Positions 1-11,839 of a DNA stretch of 64,000 nucleotides are shown one piece after another. The stretch comes from Carallia brachiata (lineage: Eukaryota; Streptophyta; Magnoliopsida; Malpighiales; Rhizophoraceae). Made by a program: the position numbers and the translations under genes. Under the pieces are notes generated by a model. That model did not search any database and had not been told where the DNA came from. It worked only from the letters and a program-made list of their open reading frames with translations. The stretch is from NCBI GenBank assembly GCA_021464245.1, contig JADCRB010000030.1, positions 4,160,367 to 4,224,366 on the forward strand. Reading direction: 5' to 3'. Numbering within the stretch: position 1 is the first letter of the stretch; every line of letters starts with the position of its first letter.

Positions 1-868
1 AAATTTTAATTTTACGCGAATTAGATTGCTGCCAACTTTATTTAATTAATTTTGTATTTATTAACTCACATTATTCCAATAAAATAGTTAATGATCTAAA
101 ATAGTATTCATCTTGTTCGAATTGCAAGAATGATCTCATGTAAAAATAAAATCATGAATGCGTTAAGGCGTTTTTTTTTTTTTTTACAAGAAATGGGCAA
201 AGGCTAGAAAATAAGAATATAATCATTATAACTCAAAACGTGGAATTAAGCTGGAAAAATTTTCAATAGATTTTTTCAATCAATTTTATTAAAACGCTTT
301 GGTAAGATGCAATAAGTTACATAACTTATCACTTACAAAATCACTAAAGAGTTTAGTTAATTGAATTTTAATTTTGAATCTTTTTTAATGATTTTACAAT
401 TCGTTAGAATGACTTCTCCCTAACAAAAAAAAAAACAAAAAAGAATAACATTAGTCAAATCAGTCTTATTTTTTTGAGCATACTATATCAATCAGTGAAG
501 GATTGGATGCCGGTGTTTATTTATTTCATAGAGTGTTTCTATAACTTAAATACTGTTAGACTTACGTGAGTTTCTTTCACATTCTATCATAATATTAATG
601 AATTTAGATTTTACAGTGCACAAAATATAACATTCATAATTATTAAAAGTGCTGATGTGAAGAATTAAACCCAAATCAATATAAAAAATATACTAAATAA
701 CTATTAATTACTATTTTAAATTATAGTTTAAAACCAATTCCATAAATGTTAAAAGACCAAAAAGCATGCGGCAGGGGAAGCAAAATTTGACATGATTCTA
801 GGACTAGCACATTTTGACCATTTTGAGGAACTTTCTTTATAATAATTAATCAAAGAAAAAAAAAAGTG
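1..868. other. AT-rich intergenic DNA upstream of TDX
   Basis: Strongly AT-rich with short A and T runs. No codon-like stretch, RNA gene or paired repeat was recognised. No exon for the Hip-type N-terminal domain expected of TDX proteins could be found here. Confidence 0.6.
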
Positions 869-1388
869 GAGTATTATATTCCAGCGAACGTGGCCTGAAT
901 GTTCGGGGCTGCTGCACGCTCCACTGAAACGCCTTTTGCCTAGTCGTGCAATTCTCAGCAAACCTATTTCTTGCTTTCTTCAAAACTTTCTTCTTCTGAG
1001 GTATGTATCTGATATAACCCACATCAAGTATGTTTCTAAATTTTTTGTTTTGCTTACAAATATTTAATTTTCTTTTCGTTGATACATTTTGTGGGTTTTT
1101 TTTTTTGATTTTTTTCCTGTTTGGTGCTCGAATTCCAACAGAGTCCGAGTGAAATAGTTGAGTCATGAACATTTCCCTTTTTTTTTTTACAGTAAATTTA
1201 TTTGGCAAATGACGTATAGAAATTGTAATGTTTCCTTGTTTGATTTTTCACTTCTTTGTCAGTTTTTCTGCTTTTGGGTGTTTGAGATACTAAGCCAAGT
1301 ATGCCCAAGAAAGATTTTGAAATATGATGGCTTAAAATGTGGCAATGACAGAAAATTTATGTGCAGGAGAGGGGTGGGTCTTATTAAC
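869..1388 (+). promoter_or_regulatory. Likely promoter end, 5' UTR exon and 5' UTR intron of TDX
   Basis: A locally GC-richer block (about 869-1000) ends in CTGAG followed by GTATGT, a good plant donor at 1001. A good acceptor (TGTGCAG) ends near 1366, just before the chosen ATG at 1389. This suggests a non-coding first exon and a 5' UTR intron of about 365 bp. GAAtgTTC at 897-904 matches the core of a heat-shock element (GAAnnTTC), with another GAA at 886-888, but the 10-bp spacing is imperfect. Splice calls are by eye. Heat regulation is an inference from one motif and the chaperone link of the family. Confidence 0.4.
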
Positions 1389-4300
1389 ATGTCTAGCTCT
1401 GGGAAACACTCTGTTGGCAAGCGACCAAGAGAAGAATATGATGAATTAATAGAGATAGACTCTGATCTTGAGTTGGATAATAGTGATGTTGTGGAGCCTG
1501 ACAATGATCCTCCGCAAGTGGTAATGGAAAGAGCCAATTTTGGGGTTAGATTCCCTGAAAAAAGATAAATTTTGCTAATATTTGTATCTCTTAATTATAG
1601 ATGGGAAACCCGATGGTTGAAGTTACTGAGGAAAATCGGGATGCTTCACTAGCAGAACAGAGGAAAGCCTTGGATGCAATATCTGAAGGTGTTGATATAT
1701 AGATGCTTGTGCAGTTAGCTTTCTGTTTGAATTTGTCTTGCTTTGTTTCTTATCAATCTCTGCCTTTTCAGGGAAGCTCGGTGAAGCGGTAGATCATTTG
1801 ACAGAAGCCATAAAGTTGAATCCAACTTCGGCAATACTGTTTGCTACTAGAGGTAATTATTTCCTGTGACTGTTAATGTTATGGTGCTATTATTCCTGTT
1901 TATTTTCTTGTCGTATGGTATTTTTGGTTGGTCTTTTGTATCTTAAAATGCTTGCTTTCAGCTGATGTTTACACAAAACTTAAGAAACCAAATGCTGCTG
2001 TACGTGATGCTAATGCTGTGTTAGAGGTTAGTTATTTGTCTCATCGGCAGGAAAATAAGTTTCAAATTAATCAGTTCTGATGCAAAAGAATCTTTATTTT
2101 ATTCGTCGTGGGCTAAAGAACTGATTTATGTGGTCTAGGTCAACCCTGATTCTGCAAAGGGATATAAAGCACGAGGAATGGCAAGGGCCATGTTGGGCCT
2201 ATGGGAAGAAGCAGCAAGTGATCTGCATGCTGCATCAAAATTAGATAATGATGAGGAGATTGGTTTGATGCTGAAAAAGGTAATTGCTTTGTTTCTTTGT
2301 ACGAGCCTTTGAAGCAATCATGATTTATTAAATATAAATGAATGCACAGGTTGAGGCTAATGTTCAAAAAATTGAAGAGCACCGTAGAAAATATGAACGT
2401 TTGCAGAGAGAGAAGGAGCTTAAGAAGGCTGAGCTTGAGAAACAACGTCGCACTGAGTCGCAAGTGAGTAATATTTTTTCAAAGGGGAAAAAGAAAAACA
2501 AAATGTCATATTTTCAAAAGTCAATAAAAAGAAGAAAAGCATCCAATTTTATTTGCAAGCCATATTTGCATTGCCTAGGATGGATTGAAATTCCTTTGAA
2601 AAAATCATGAACAATGTTTTTGGCTCAATTCAATTGACACCTTGAGTTAAGCCAAAATCTGATTTAACATATGAAGAAGTGTGAAATGGAGGAAAAAGTG
2701 TGAAATAGAGGAAATGAACTAAGACAGATGTTGTGGGAGGCAAAATTTAAAATGTTAGAACTCAGTTGGCTGGTGGCTGATAAGGTAGGCTGATTAATGT
2801 GAGTGCTGAGTAGACAAATGCTATTTTGAGAGCATGGAGTAAGGTACATTGAGTGGTGAAGAATTCATTTTAATGTGATATTGTAAAAGGATTTGAAAAG
2901 ATGTTTTGGGCCTACTTTTACCAGGTTCTGCTGTGTTGGTCTTTGTACCATAGCTGTGAAGGAGAAAGACTAGGTTGTGAGTTTGATTTGTTTTTCTTCT
3001 TCTTCCAAACTACATTTACTTTATACAATAAGTGACAGCAACCGTCTTTGTGTTTCTCATGGCATAAAGATATATTTGGCAGCTTTTCTCTTTTACGGTA
3101 GTTTTCATAAGTTAATTGGCTAGGATATGCAGACAATATATGTAAACAACCTCTGGTGCTTGAGGCTTTGGTCTTGCGTCTGAAGCCAAGCAAGGCAACC
3201 CCTGATTAAAGATGCCTGTCTTGGTGCAAGGCAAGGTGCTTAGTATACAGCTGACCTTGCTGCAATCAGCATGCAATGCTAGCATCTGAACTTTTCTTAG
3301 GTTTGCTCATTTTCTTGACAACACTAAGTTCAATACATAAGAGTGTGACCGTTCAGCAATTGTTCCTTGATGTTCGTGCTGGCTACATCCCGCCATTATT
3401 GTCATAATTCCTTTAACAACTTTCTCTAATTTCAATCTTTTACCAAATCATTATTTTAGTTTCAGCTGATTACTGTGTTCAAAGTTATTGTTTCAACTTA
3501 TTGCAGGAACAGGAAGCCTTGGCTGCTTTAAAGGAGGGTATGAACTTTTATTTATTTTCTTATCACATAGCATGTGGATGGATGCATACTGATCTAAAAG
3601 AATCATTTTTTTTTGTCGTGATCAAAAGGATTTTTTTTTTGGTTCATTGGAAATTAATGCCCACATTGTGTAATTTGAGAGCAATGGACTTCCCCTTTGC
3701 TCTTATGGCCAACCTAGCTAAGCCTGGTTTTTGATCAAAGGAATCTAAACTATGATGAAGTTACTCTAAATTGATCATTGATACATCTATCACTTTGCTG
3801 CTACAAAAATGCCAATTTTTCCCGATAATGTCCCATGGTAATATGGTATTGTGTACTGTTACTGTCTAAGCTAAACTTGTATCCTGGATGTGAAGACTTG
3901 CAATTTACATATGGATGCTGTCATTAAAGCTAGACTTTATTTTTTTTGTCAAGCATTTTGTGTTGAAATTTGACCAAGACCTGGAGGAACAGTTCTAATT
4001 GAAGTGAATCAGTGAAGTATGGCAAACAACACCTTAACAGACATTGAAATGCTTTGCAACCTGCCCCCCTGTTTATAAATCGCCTTTTTGCCTAGTTTTG
4101 GGTAGAAGTTCGTAAAGTTCAAGTAAATTTCTCTTGTGAATGGCTGGTTGATGTACCTGGTGGTTATTTGTCCCCTCTTAATCTATTGCTTTTGGTTGAA
4201 CAGCAGCCATTTTGCACTGCAAAGTACATTGATTTGTTTTTATTTTTCCTATATTTGGAGTCTTCTGAGTTGTATCTTGTTGTGAATGTTAAAAACTCAC

Positions 4301-4879
4301 ATGATGCTTTACTTATAAATAAAAAGAAGAAAATGTTCACATGGTGCCTCTTATGTGGTTTTTTTTTTTCCCTTCTTTTCTTGCATTTTTTTATTTTAAA
4401 GTTGAGAGTTGTTTATTGTGATCCTGACCATAAACTTGACTCAAACGTCAAGCAACCTGAATTTCTCTTTCCTAAAACTTTGCAGCCATGAAGTGACTTG
4501 ATCTGCAAATTACCTGCAGCTTATCTATTTTCTTCTTTTGGCTTCAATAGGGCAAGTTTTAAGCATTCACTCTGCAAGTGAGCTGGAAACCAAGATGAAT
4601 GCTGCAACAAAAACATCCCGCCTTGCTGTCTTGTATTTTACGGCAACATGGTGTGGACCCTGCCGTTTTATTGCTCCTATTTATGCAAGCTTGGCTGCTA
4701 AGTACCCAAAAGTTGTATTCTTGAAAGTTGACATAGACGAGTTGAGCAATGTGGCTTCACGCTGGGATGTCAGTGGTGTGCCTACATTTTACTTCTTAAA
4801 GAACGGCAAGGAGGTTGACGAGCTAGTGGGGGCTGATAAAAATGGCCTTGAAAGAAGAATTGAGAAACACACACGTTAA
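1389..4879 (+). CDS. TDX: TPR repeat-containing thioredoxin (TDX), short form without Hip N-domain
   Basis: Eight coding exons: 1389-1520, 1601-1688, 1772-1852, 1962-2026, 2139-2279, 2350-2463, 3507-3537 and 4551-4879. They sum to 981 nt (326 aa) and splice in frame at GT-AG sites. The product starts with an acidic linker ending in [10 protein letters not shown]. Three TPR-like helices follow at about residues 50-155 (for example [18 protein letters not shown]), then a charged coiled helix ([20 protein letters not shown]). A C-terminal thioredoxin domain has the active site WCGPC at residues 251-255 and the cis-Pro motif GVPTF. TDX proteins are cytosolic disulfide reductases and chaperones that bind Hsp70 through the TPRs. 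Arabidopsis TDX is about 380 aa and begins with a Hip dimerisation segment, which is absent here. Tail-to-tail with STR. Family call is secure; the true N terminus is less so. Confidence 0.9.
2464..3506 (+). other. Large intron of TDX
   Basis: GT-AG intron of 1043 bp between the charged helix and the short [11 protein letters not shown] exon. T-rich plant intron sequence; no embedded gene or element recognised. Confidence 0.7.
3538..4550 (+). other. Large intron of TDX before the thioredoxin exon
   Basis: GT-AG intron of 1013 bp, phase 1, which completes the glycine codon before QVLSIHS. Open frames inside it are short and T-rich with no family resemblance. Confidence 0.7.
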
Positions 4880-5799
4880 TTCTAATCTGCTGTAAGAGCC
4901 TTATCTCTAGTATTCCTTCTGTTTTCATTAAGTTCGGTGATCAAACTCTTGAATGATGCTTGACACGGAACAAGTATGTAATCAAAATTTGCCATGCTAT
5001 CGCTTGGTCAAAAAATGACCTGCTAGACCTGCATGCCATTCGATGGAATGATGTTTCATCAAATCAGGAGCAAACTGCTTATTTGCTTTTGAATGCAGCT
5101 ATTTGCGCCCTTTAATCTGTATTTCGTGTTTACAACTGTTCTTTACGCAATGTTGTATACATCATCTATTCTAAATAAATTTCTCGTTTACCACATGTAT
5201 TTTCCCAGATGATGACCTGATACAACACTTATCAAGTGTTGCATGTTGTGCGAAATTTGGAGGATGTCTGGTGGATTGTGCAATTTCCGATTAGTTCAAG
5301 ATTGAACGTTTAACCTTTGACTGTTTTCTCCCATTGAATCATTGACATGCCAGTTCTAAAAATACTGATTAGAAGTTACTGAATATTAATTTTCTCTCTA
5401 CGCTGCAATTGCTCGCCACAGCCATTTCAGAGCTTTGCTGCATCCCGCAATCTTCACACTCTTGTTCTTATTCATGTATGTTCTTAGCCAAGCATTTCCT
5501 TTAATTTTTCATTCAAATGATCTATAGTGATCCCCAGCATGAAAGCAGAGGTGGTCTTTCTACTGAGAAATTACAAGTTCGCAAATCCCATCAATGCTTA
5601 AATGCTTGCATTTATTATTCCCAATATTAGTTTAGATAGACAAAACGGGAAGAAGGTAGGAAAAATTAAATCAAACAGCGGCTATAAGCTTGATGGTATA
5701 TGAGCAATCTGATGTCCATAATCTAGAATTTTGAAACAAAGGAGGTGTTGAAAACAAATGCAAATGCAAATTGCCACATTGGAAGTAATAACCAGTTGT
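4880..5799. other. Tail-to-tail spacer between TDX and STR
   Basis: Both genes end here, so this holds the two 3' UTRs. AATAAA at 5175-5180 is a plausible poly(A) signal for TDX, about 300 bp after its stop. Nothing else recognised. Confidence 0.55.
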
Positions 5800-8579
5800 T
5801 CACTTTCTCTCGTTCTTGGAATAGAATCTAAGAACCACATAGAAGAAGAGGCGATAAAGAACTCCCCAAGCTAGCAAGATGGCAACGTCATACCAGATGT
5901 TCTCTAGGGTGATGCCCATTGAAAAGACCACATCTTCTCCAATCAGCGGGCAGTTTGGCCCTAGTTGCGTCCAGGTTTGATTGTGCAGTTTGCTGAATCG
6001 CACGTTTCCCAGCGGACCAGGAGAGAGATCAGCAGAATTGCCTGTATAGCACCTTGAGCCTTTGAACTCATTCGTCACCATTGCTTCAAATGGGTACTTG
6101 ATTGCAGAAATGTAATGGAGCCACCTCCAGTAAACTGGTATCTGGGATTGCTTTAGGAAGAAGCCACAGGTGAGGAAGAAAAGAGCAGTTGTGGCGATCA
6201 CAACCGCATAGCCTGTGATGTAGCTCGGAACCAGTGCACTGACAAGCATCACGTAAGCATTAGTAGTTATGAGTGAAGCGTAAAGGATTATCCAGAAGCG
6301 GAAGAGACTGCTTTTGATATGAAGAGCATATTTGGTAATAGCGGCAAAAGTAAAACCTTGGATGGCGAAAAATGGGAGGTAAACTATCAGTGAGGAGATG
6401 ACATAAGAGGAAGCACGGTAAGCATTGTGGGAAGTTTCCCTGATGAAGATGAATCTTTCCTGGATAAAAGTTGGGACAGCGTCGTTGGAGGAGAAGAAAA
6501 CAAGGCAGACTGAAAAAATGTAGAAGTTGAGAAGCCGGTTGATGGTTTTGAAGCTTCCCTCACCTAGGTTCTTGAAAAGAGAGGATAGAATGAGAGCCAT
6601 GACAGTCAATACAATCTCCCTGGAGAGGAATAGCTCAGGAGTGCGAACCACGTTAAGCGCTGTGCGCCACGAGAGGACTGCAACCTCGCGGATCCATGGG
6701 TTGGCATATTTAGGGCCATGAACTGGCTCGTCCAGTACTTCTTCCTCGAATTCAAAATCATCATAAGAAGGAGGAGGTGTAGAATCTGATGATTGGCTTA
6801 CAACCTCTGGGATTTTCGGATGACCTACGACATGCTGTGGTGTTGAATATCGACTTGAAGCTTGACTCCTTGCTCCAGAAACTGGCGTTTTTGCTGGTGT
6901 CCTTCCTGGAGTTCTTGCAGGTGTCCATGATGGTGCGCGGCGAGGAGTTCCTGTGACACCATGGTAGACCCAGACTGAAAAGTCTTTATAGAAGTGAGAG
7001 GCCAAACGCGGATATGCATTACTCTGCAGGTGCATTGGCGTTCTCATTGTTTTGCGTTCAAGAGAGTTGTCAAAATTCTCGTCGTCCTCTTCCTCATCCT
7101 CAATTTCATCCATTCGTCTAGAATCTGCTCTAGATGTTGGATTTCCCATGAATGAGAAAGGTTGGCTTCGTAGACTGATGGCTCGTTTCGAGTCAGGGGT
7201 CCTCGTGTAAGATGTTTGTGCTCGTGGGGTTACAGGAGTTTTTGGTGTTTTTGGTGTTTTGGGAATTGGTGTTCTTGCCAATTGATCCGGTTTGACGCCA
7301 TCACGTTGGTACAGCACTAGGGGGTCAAGTCCCACTGTGGACTCGTCATACTCTTTGATCACATCCAGGAGGTACTCAAGGTTATTTTCACCTTCAGGAA
7401 CTGGCCTTCCGAATCCAGCGAGATGTGCAGGCAAGCCAGCCGGGCTTCCCATATATACGAGCCTGCCTCTGTTCACAGATTTGATATCGTGGTAAGTGTC
7501 AAGGCTTATTAATCGGCAGCCCATGGCCGGCAAAAGGTTTACTTATGGGAGTGTAAACATTGGTTATTGGAGGATCTATCTTACCTCGCGAGGATTGTGA
7601 TGCGATCCAAGAGCATTTGAATCCTGAAAGAAGGCTGGTGGATAGTCATCAAGACAATACTCCCCCTGGGCTATGTCCTTCACTTTTTCCACCACACTGT
7701 AGGCACTTGTAGAATCAAGTCCCGTTGTTGGTTCATCAAGGAACAGCAGGGATGGCTTATGGATTATGTCAATTCCTATTGACACCCTTCTCCTTTCTCC
7801 ACCTGACACTCCTCTCCTTCCCTCATCGCCAATATATGTGTGTGCTGCACTCTGCAGTAACACGCGGGCAAATATGTAAGAGTGTGAGACAGAAAGAGAG
7901 GGAAAGATGGAGAAGGAAGTTATACCGTTAAACCAAGTTGGTCAAGGAGCTCATGAACTCTCTTTTTCTTCTCATCCCTTGATAGGGAAGGTGGAAGCCT
8001 AACTTCAGCAGCAAACATGAAAGTCTCAAAAACTGTTAACATGGGGAAGAGCTGCTCATCTTGCATCACATAAGAAGAGATCATCTTCATGTAGCTAGTA
8101 GTTACCTACAGGGCCATCAGAAAGTTATAAATCAAAGCTTGTTCTTACATATATAGGTTGATTGATTTATCTCAGATGTTTCAACATCGCATTGCTCTAA
8201 CAGACACAAGAGGTTCACGAACCGGCTTCCCATCAATCCTGACGGACCCTTCAAGGCTCCCTTGCGCAATCCGACCAGCCACAGCATCGAGAAATGTGGA
8301 TTTCCCTGCTCCACTAGGCCCCATGATGGCCATCACTTGACCTCTCATTGCCTGGCCAGAGATGTCATTGAGGAGATAAGCTTCTTTCTTGATCCACTCA
8401 CCATCCTTTTTGATCTTCTTAATAACACTGTACGATATGTTTCTGAACTCGAGGCCATGGCCCGGAATCATCTTCCTGGGCTCAAGCTGCACCACATTTT
8501 TTTTTCCTACACCCGACTTGTCCATGTCCATTAGACTCTCCAGGCTTCTGTTCGCCATCATCCGGCCTGCCTTCGTCAT
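5800..8579 (-). CDS. STR: ABCG half-transporter STR (STUNTED ARBUSCULE), frameshifted as assembled
   Basis: Four exons on the minus strand: 8579-8223, 8105-7926, 7851-7585 and 7468-5800, all with GT-AG borders. The nucleotide-binding domain comes first, with Walker [10 protein letters not shown], signature [12 protein letters not shown] and Walker [14 protein letters not shown] long linker rich in TP repeats ([22 protein letters not shown]) and acidic residues follows. The C-terminal membrane domain ends in FYSKNERK. This order and the linker match STR, which pairs with STR2 in the periarbuscular membrane and is required for arbuscule development, probably exporting lipid to the fungus. The ATG at 8579 gives [14 protein letters not shown], which lines up with known STR starts; an in-frame ATG lies upstream at 8606. 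In exon 3 the frame breaks at a five-C run (7662-7666). The conserved H-loop sequence MTIHQPS follows in another frame. Expected length is about 823-824 aa. Identity is secure; whether the break is real is open. Confidence 0.9.
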
Positions 8580-9322
8580 TGTAATCAAAACAACTTCACC
8601 AAGCACTTGTTGAAAAGGGTGTTGATCTGTTGACTTGCCCCAAATATTGGGCCACAGAGCTTAGCTAAGATCAAATGAAGTTGGCTGGAGATGTGATCTT
8701 AAAGGGATAGAACAGTAACTGGAGGAGTAGAGACAAAAAAACCATTGATAGTTAGACTCCAAGAAGGGGAATTTCCAAGGTGGTATGAGCATCTAGAACA
8801 GCCAACCAAAGCGCAGTGTTTCTCAATCTGTTGTCTTACTTCTTACATTGGTTTTGTCATTCGCTTTCATTGTTATCACCGGAAGTCAGCCTGGCTTTTG
8901 TTTCATTGTGCATCATCGCGAAGGTTTGGACTATGCTTCTATTCTTTTCTTGCAATTGTAATGCTTTCTACATTCTACAGGCAGTAGCACATCCCATCAG
9001 GGGTCCGTTGGAATTTAGAACGCAAGGCAATCAAGTGCTGCACAGCCGTAACGGTCAGTTGGGCTCTTAAAACTTTTGAGGTAATTGAATGAAATCTACT
9101 AATATAGTAGGGATGGTAATTTTGATTTTCATCATTAGTGTCTTTTAAGAGACGATCGAATGATTAAAAATTAAATTTTTATTCTAAAAATTTAAAGTTT
9201 TAATATTGAGAAAGAAGAATATGAGAATTATAAAAATTGGATAGTTATTATATTATATAATTTATAATTTAATAAGTTTTTTAATGAACAAAAAGAAATA
9301 TAATTAAATTTAAGTTAAAATT
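8580..9322. other. Upstream region of STR
   Basis: Holds the 5' UTR and promoter of STR up to the start of Mutator-like element A. I looked for the CTTC/MYCS and AW-box motifs reported for mycorrhiza-induced promoters and saw no convincing copy by eye. Confidence 0.45.
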
Positions 9323-9600
9323 TTAAATTAGTGTTTATCGTTTAGACTTTTATTCAATTATAAATACATTTTTTTTTTTGTAGAAAAATTAGTTTCAATG
9401 TTTTTAAAATAAAATAATCTTATCTTTTTGTTAACTAGCCATTAACTCTGTTAATGTATACTTGTCACGTCATCAAACTCATCTTAATAAGATGAAACGT
9501 CATTAAAATTATGCTGACGTGACATTACTAAATTTTAAAAAATTATTAAATATTTATTTTTTTTATTATTTAAAAAAATAAAGAAAAACGAAAAAAAAAA
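9323..9600 (+). repeat. Left TIR of element A
   Basis: Pairs as an inverted repeat with 11840-12116. The shared segments keep their order and spacing. The outermost boundary is uncertain by a few bases because the flanks are AT-rich. Confidence 0.65.
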
Positions 9601-9788
9601 AAATATATTTAGATTGTTGGAGTTCGCTCACCGAACTCTCTCATTCCCATTTGTAGTTCCCTCTACCAGATTCTCAATAAAAAAGCATTGGGATTTCTGA
9701 TTCAATTGTACACTTTTGTGTTGTCATTTTTTTTTTTGGTATGTGTTGTGTCAAATTATTGAGAAGCAGGTAATGGCAGTGGACGGCC

Positions 9789-9943
9789 ATGGAAGACAAG
9801 CTGGAGGAGGAGATCGCGGTGCCAGATTGGCTTGAAGTCGACGATCTGGAGGCGTTGAGGGAGCAGTGGATTCAGTGGATGAAGAGAATGGCGGAATACA
9901 GCCGTTGGATCTCCTTCGGCCACGACCGTGTCGTTGCCATTTG
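9789..9943 (+). pseudogene. Unidentified coding-like fragment inside element A
   Basis: A GC-rich stretch in an AT-rich element. One forward frame reads MEDKLEEEIAVPDWLEVDD and then LEALREQWIQWMKRMAEYS before a stop. The base composition and acidic/aromatic content look like a captured exon. I do not recognise the family. Confidence 0.4.
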
Positions 9944-10129
9944 AGATCCCTTTCGAGAAGATTCTTCTCCGCTGTTAATGCCAGCGACCGCGTCGTTTGC
10001 CATTCCAACCTCAACAATTGGCGTTGCAAGCTAACAAAAATACATACTAAATCGTTTTTTTTTTTCTTTTCTTTGTCTATTTATTAAAAAGAGTACAATT
10101 ACATGTTCAAGTGATTTTTCTCGAGTTTT

Positions 10130-10790
10130 ATCTAAAGTTTTTAGAATCGAACCGGTCATAAAATTGAAAAACTGAAAAGTTCAAGATTCAACTAGTTCGA
10201 CCGGTAAAACCGCGGTTAAATCAGTAAAACCGGTATTTAATATGAAATATATAAAAATTAAATTTTTATATAACTTATATAATTATATAAAATGTTATAT
10301 TATATAAAAATGATAATAAATATTTAAAATAAAGTATATTTTAAGAATTATATTAATATTTACATACATTAAGGATATTATTATTAGTATATTTAATAAA
10401 ATATAATTTATAAAAATTAATTGAAAAAATAATATTTATAAATAGTGATTAAATATTAATTTTTAAATTTTAAAGATTAAATTGAAAATTTTATCAATTG
10501 AGGACTAAATTAAAATTTTTAGTTAAAATTAGAGTCTTAATTATAATTTAGATAAAGTTTTGGGTCAAATTATAATTTAAAATTTTTGGTTTAAATTGAA
10601 CCAGTTCAACCGGTCCGGTTTTTTACCGGTTTTCCTGATTTTTGACCGATTTTTCCGATTTTTGACCGATTTTTTTCGGTTCGGTCCGAATTCCATTTTT
10701 AAGCTTGAACCGGACCAGACCGAGGGCTGGTTCCCTATTTTTTCGGTTGAATCGGCCGGTCCGGTCCGGTTCTTAATTCATTGATTTTAT
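10130..10790. repeat. AACCGG-rich interspersed repeat nested in element A
   Basis: Both ends are built of AACCGG/CCGGTT blocks around a very AT-rich core. The left end reads ATCGAACCGGTC and the right end CCGGTCCGGTCCGGTTCTT. Near 10630-10680 the phrase GATTTTTGACCGATTTTTcC is repeated in tandem. The left part resembles 55275-55480 and the right part resembles 57841-58025, so this is a dispersed family. The class is not certain. Confidence 0.6.
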
Positions 10791-11170
10791 CACAGGAGAA
10801 ATTACGACTAATATTTTTTTAAATGTAAAAATAATAAATATTTTTTATATTTTAAAAATATCAATTTTCGTTTTAAAAATATTAATTACAATTTTAATCG
10901 GGACAAATATACTTAAGACACCAACTTTTTTTCTATTAAAAAAGAGCTAATTAATTTACAGGTGATGCACGAGCATTGTATATATTGGCAAAGCAACACA
11001 TCGAATACCTTTTGTAAAAATTCATGCCGAAAAATGCCCATTCTTGCTCTGAGACTAATTGCCATTGGAGTTTTGTAGAACTTGCACAGTCTGTGGAAGC
11101 TCATTTTTTCAGCTTATTTTTTGCCAATTAGAGGTTTATCTTTTTTCGGCATCTGTTTTAATTTGATATG

Positions 11171-11234
11171 GCAGAGACTTCCAGGGAAATAAGTTAACTG
11201 GTCAAATCTCAGATGAAATTGACAACCGACTGTG
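11171..11234 (+). pseudogene. Captured LRR fragment resembling ERECTA-family receptor kinases
   Basis: After a splice-acceptor-like GGCAG at 11174, one frame reads DFQGNKLTGQISDEIDNR. This closely follows the ERECTA-family LRR consensus (DLQGN.L.GQIPDEIG). The retained acceptor suggests copying from genomic DNA rather than from mRNA. It is too short to function. Confidence 0.6.
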
Positions 11235-11334
11235 CTTCGTTTTTTCACTTATAATCTTCCATTCCTCGAACCGTTCATTTGCTTGCCATAAGCTTCTATT
11301 TTTATATTTGCAATAAAGGGCCTGGAAATTTCTA

Positions 11335-11510
11335 TCTTATGGGGATAGAAGAAGGAGACAGGCAACTTGGTCTGAGGGATTGACCTGACACGGTTCTTGG
11401 CATATTGGTGCAATGAGCTTATGGTGTAGTTCCATCTACAGAATCCTTGGTCTTTCAAGGCCTCCACAGTTGCAATCCTAGCTGCTGCTATCCAAGCTCC
11501 ACTTGCTCAA
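11335..11510 (-). pseudogene. Captured fragment of a wound-induced DUF3774 gene
   Basis: The minus strand reads GAWIAAARIATVEALKDQGF, then CRWNYTISSLHQYAKNRVRS. This matches the hallmark of plant wound-responsive DUF3774 proteins (AW..AAS...VEALKDQG.CRWNY..RS..Q.A...RS). The host genes encode proteins of about 90 aa. Here the start and the C-terminal serine-rich tail are missing or diverged, so it is a fragment. Confidence 0.7.
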
Positions 11511-11601
11511 CTTATTTTCACAACAGATGTACCTTTTCTCTGTTAATTTGTACTAGAGCAAACGTAAATGGACACATTTAATAAAAGAGAAGATCTTATT
11601 C

Positions 11602-11694
11602 AAGGATTTGTGCTTCAGATTGCTTTCGTGAAGTTGCCCATATGCACATACACACACACAAGGATTTGTGCTTCAGATTGCTTTCGTGAAGTTG

Positions 11695-11742
<48 letters not shown>
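11602..11742. repeat. 58-bp tandem duplication ending in a (CA)n microsatellite
   Basis: AAGGATTTGTGCTTCAGATT and what follows occurs at 11602 and again at 11660. The second copy runs into about 22 CA units (11698-11742). Likely formed by slippage between the short CA tracts at the end of each unit. Confidence 0.85.
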
Positions 11743-11744
<2 letters not shown>

Positions 11745-11839
11745 TGGCAAGTGAATGTATGAAAAAGGGAAAGGCCAAGAGTTTGACGGAATGGGAAGGA
11801 GGGTGAAAGATGAAGAGCGTAAGGGTTGAGCAGAGTCAT

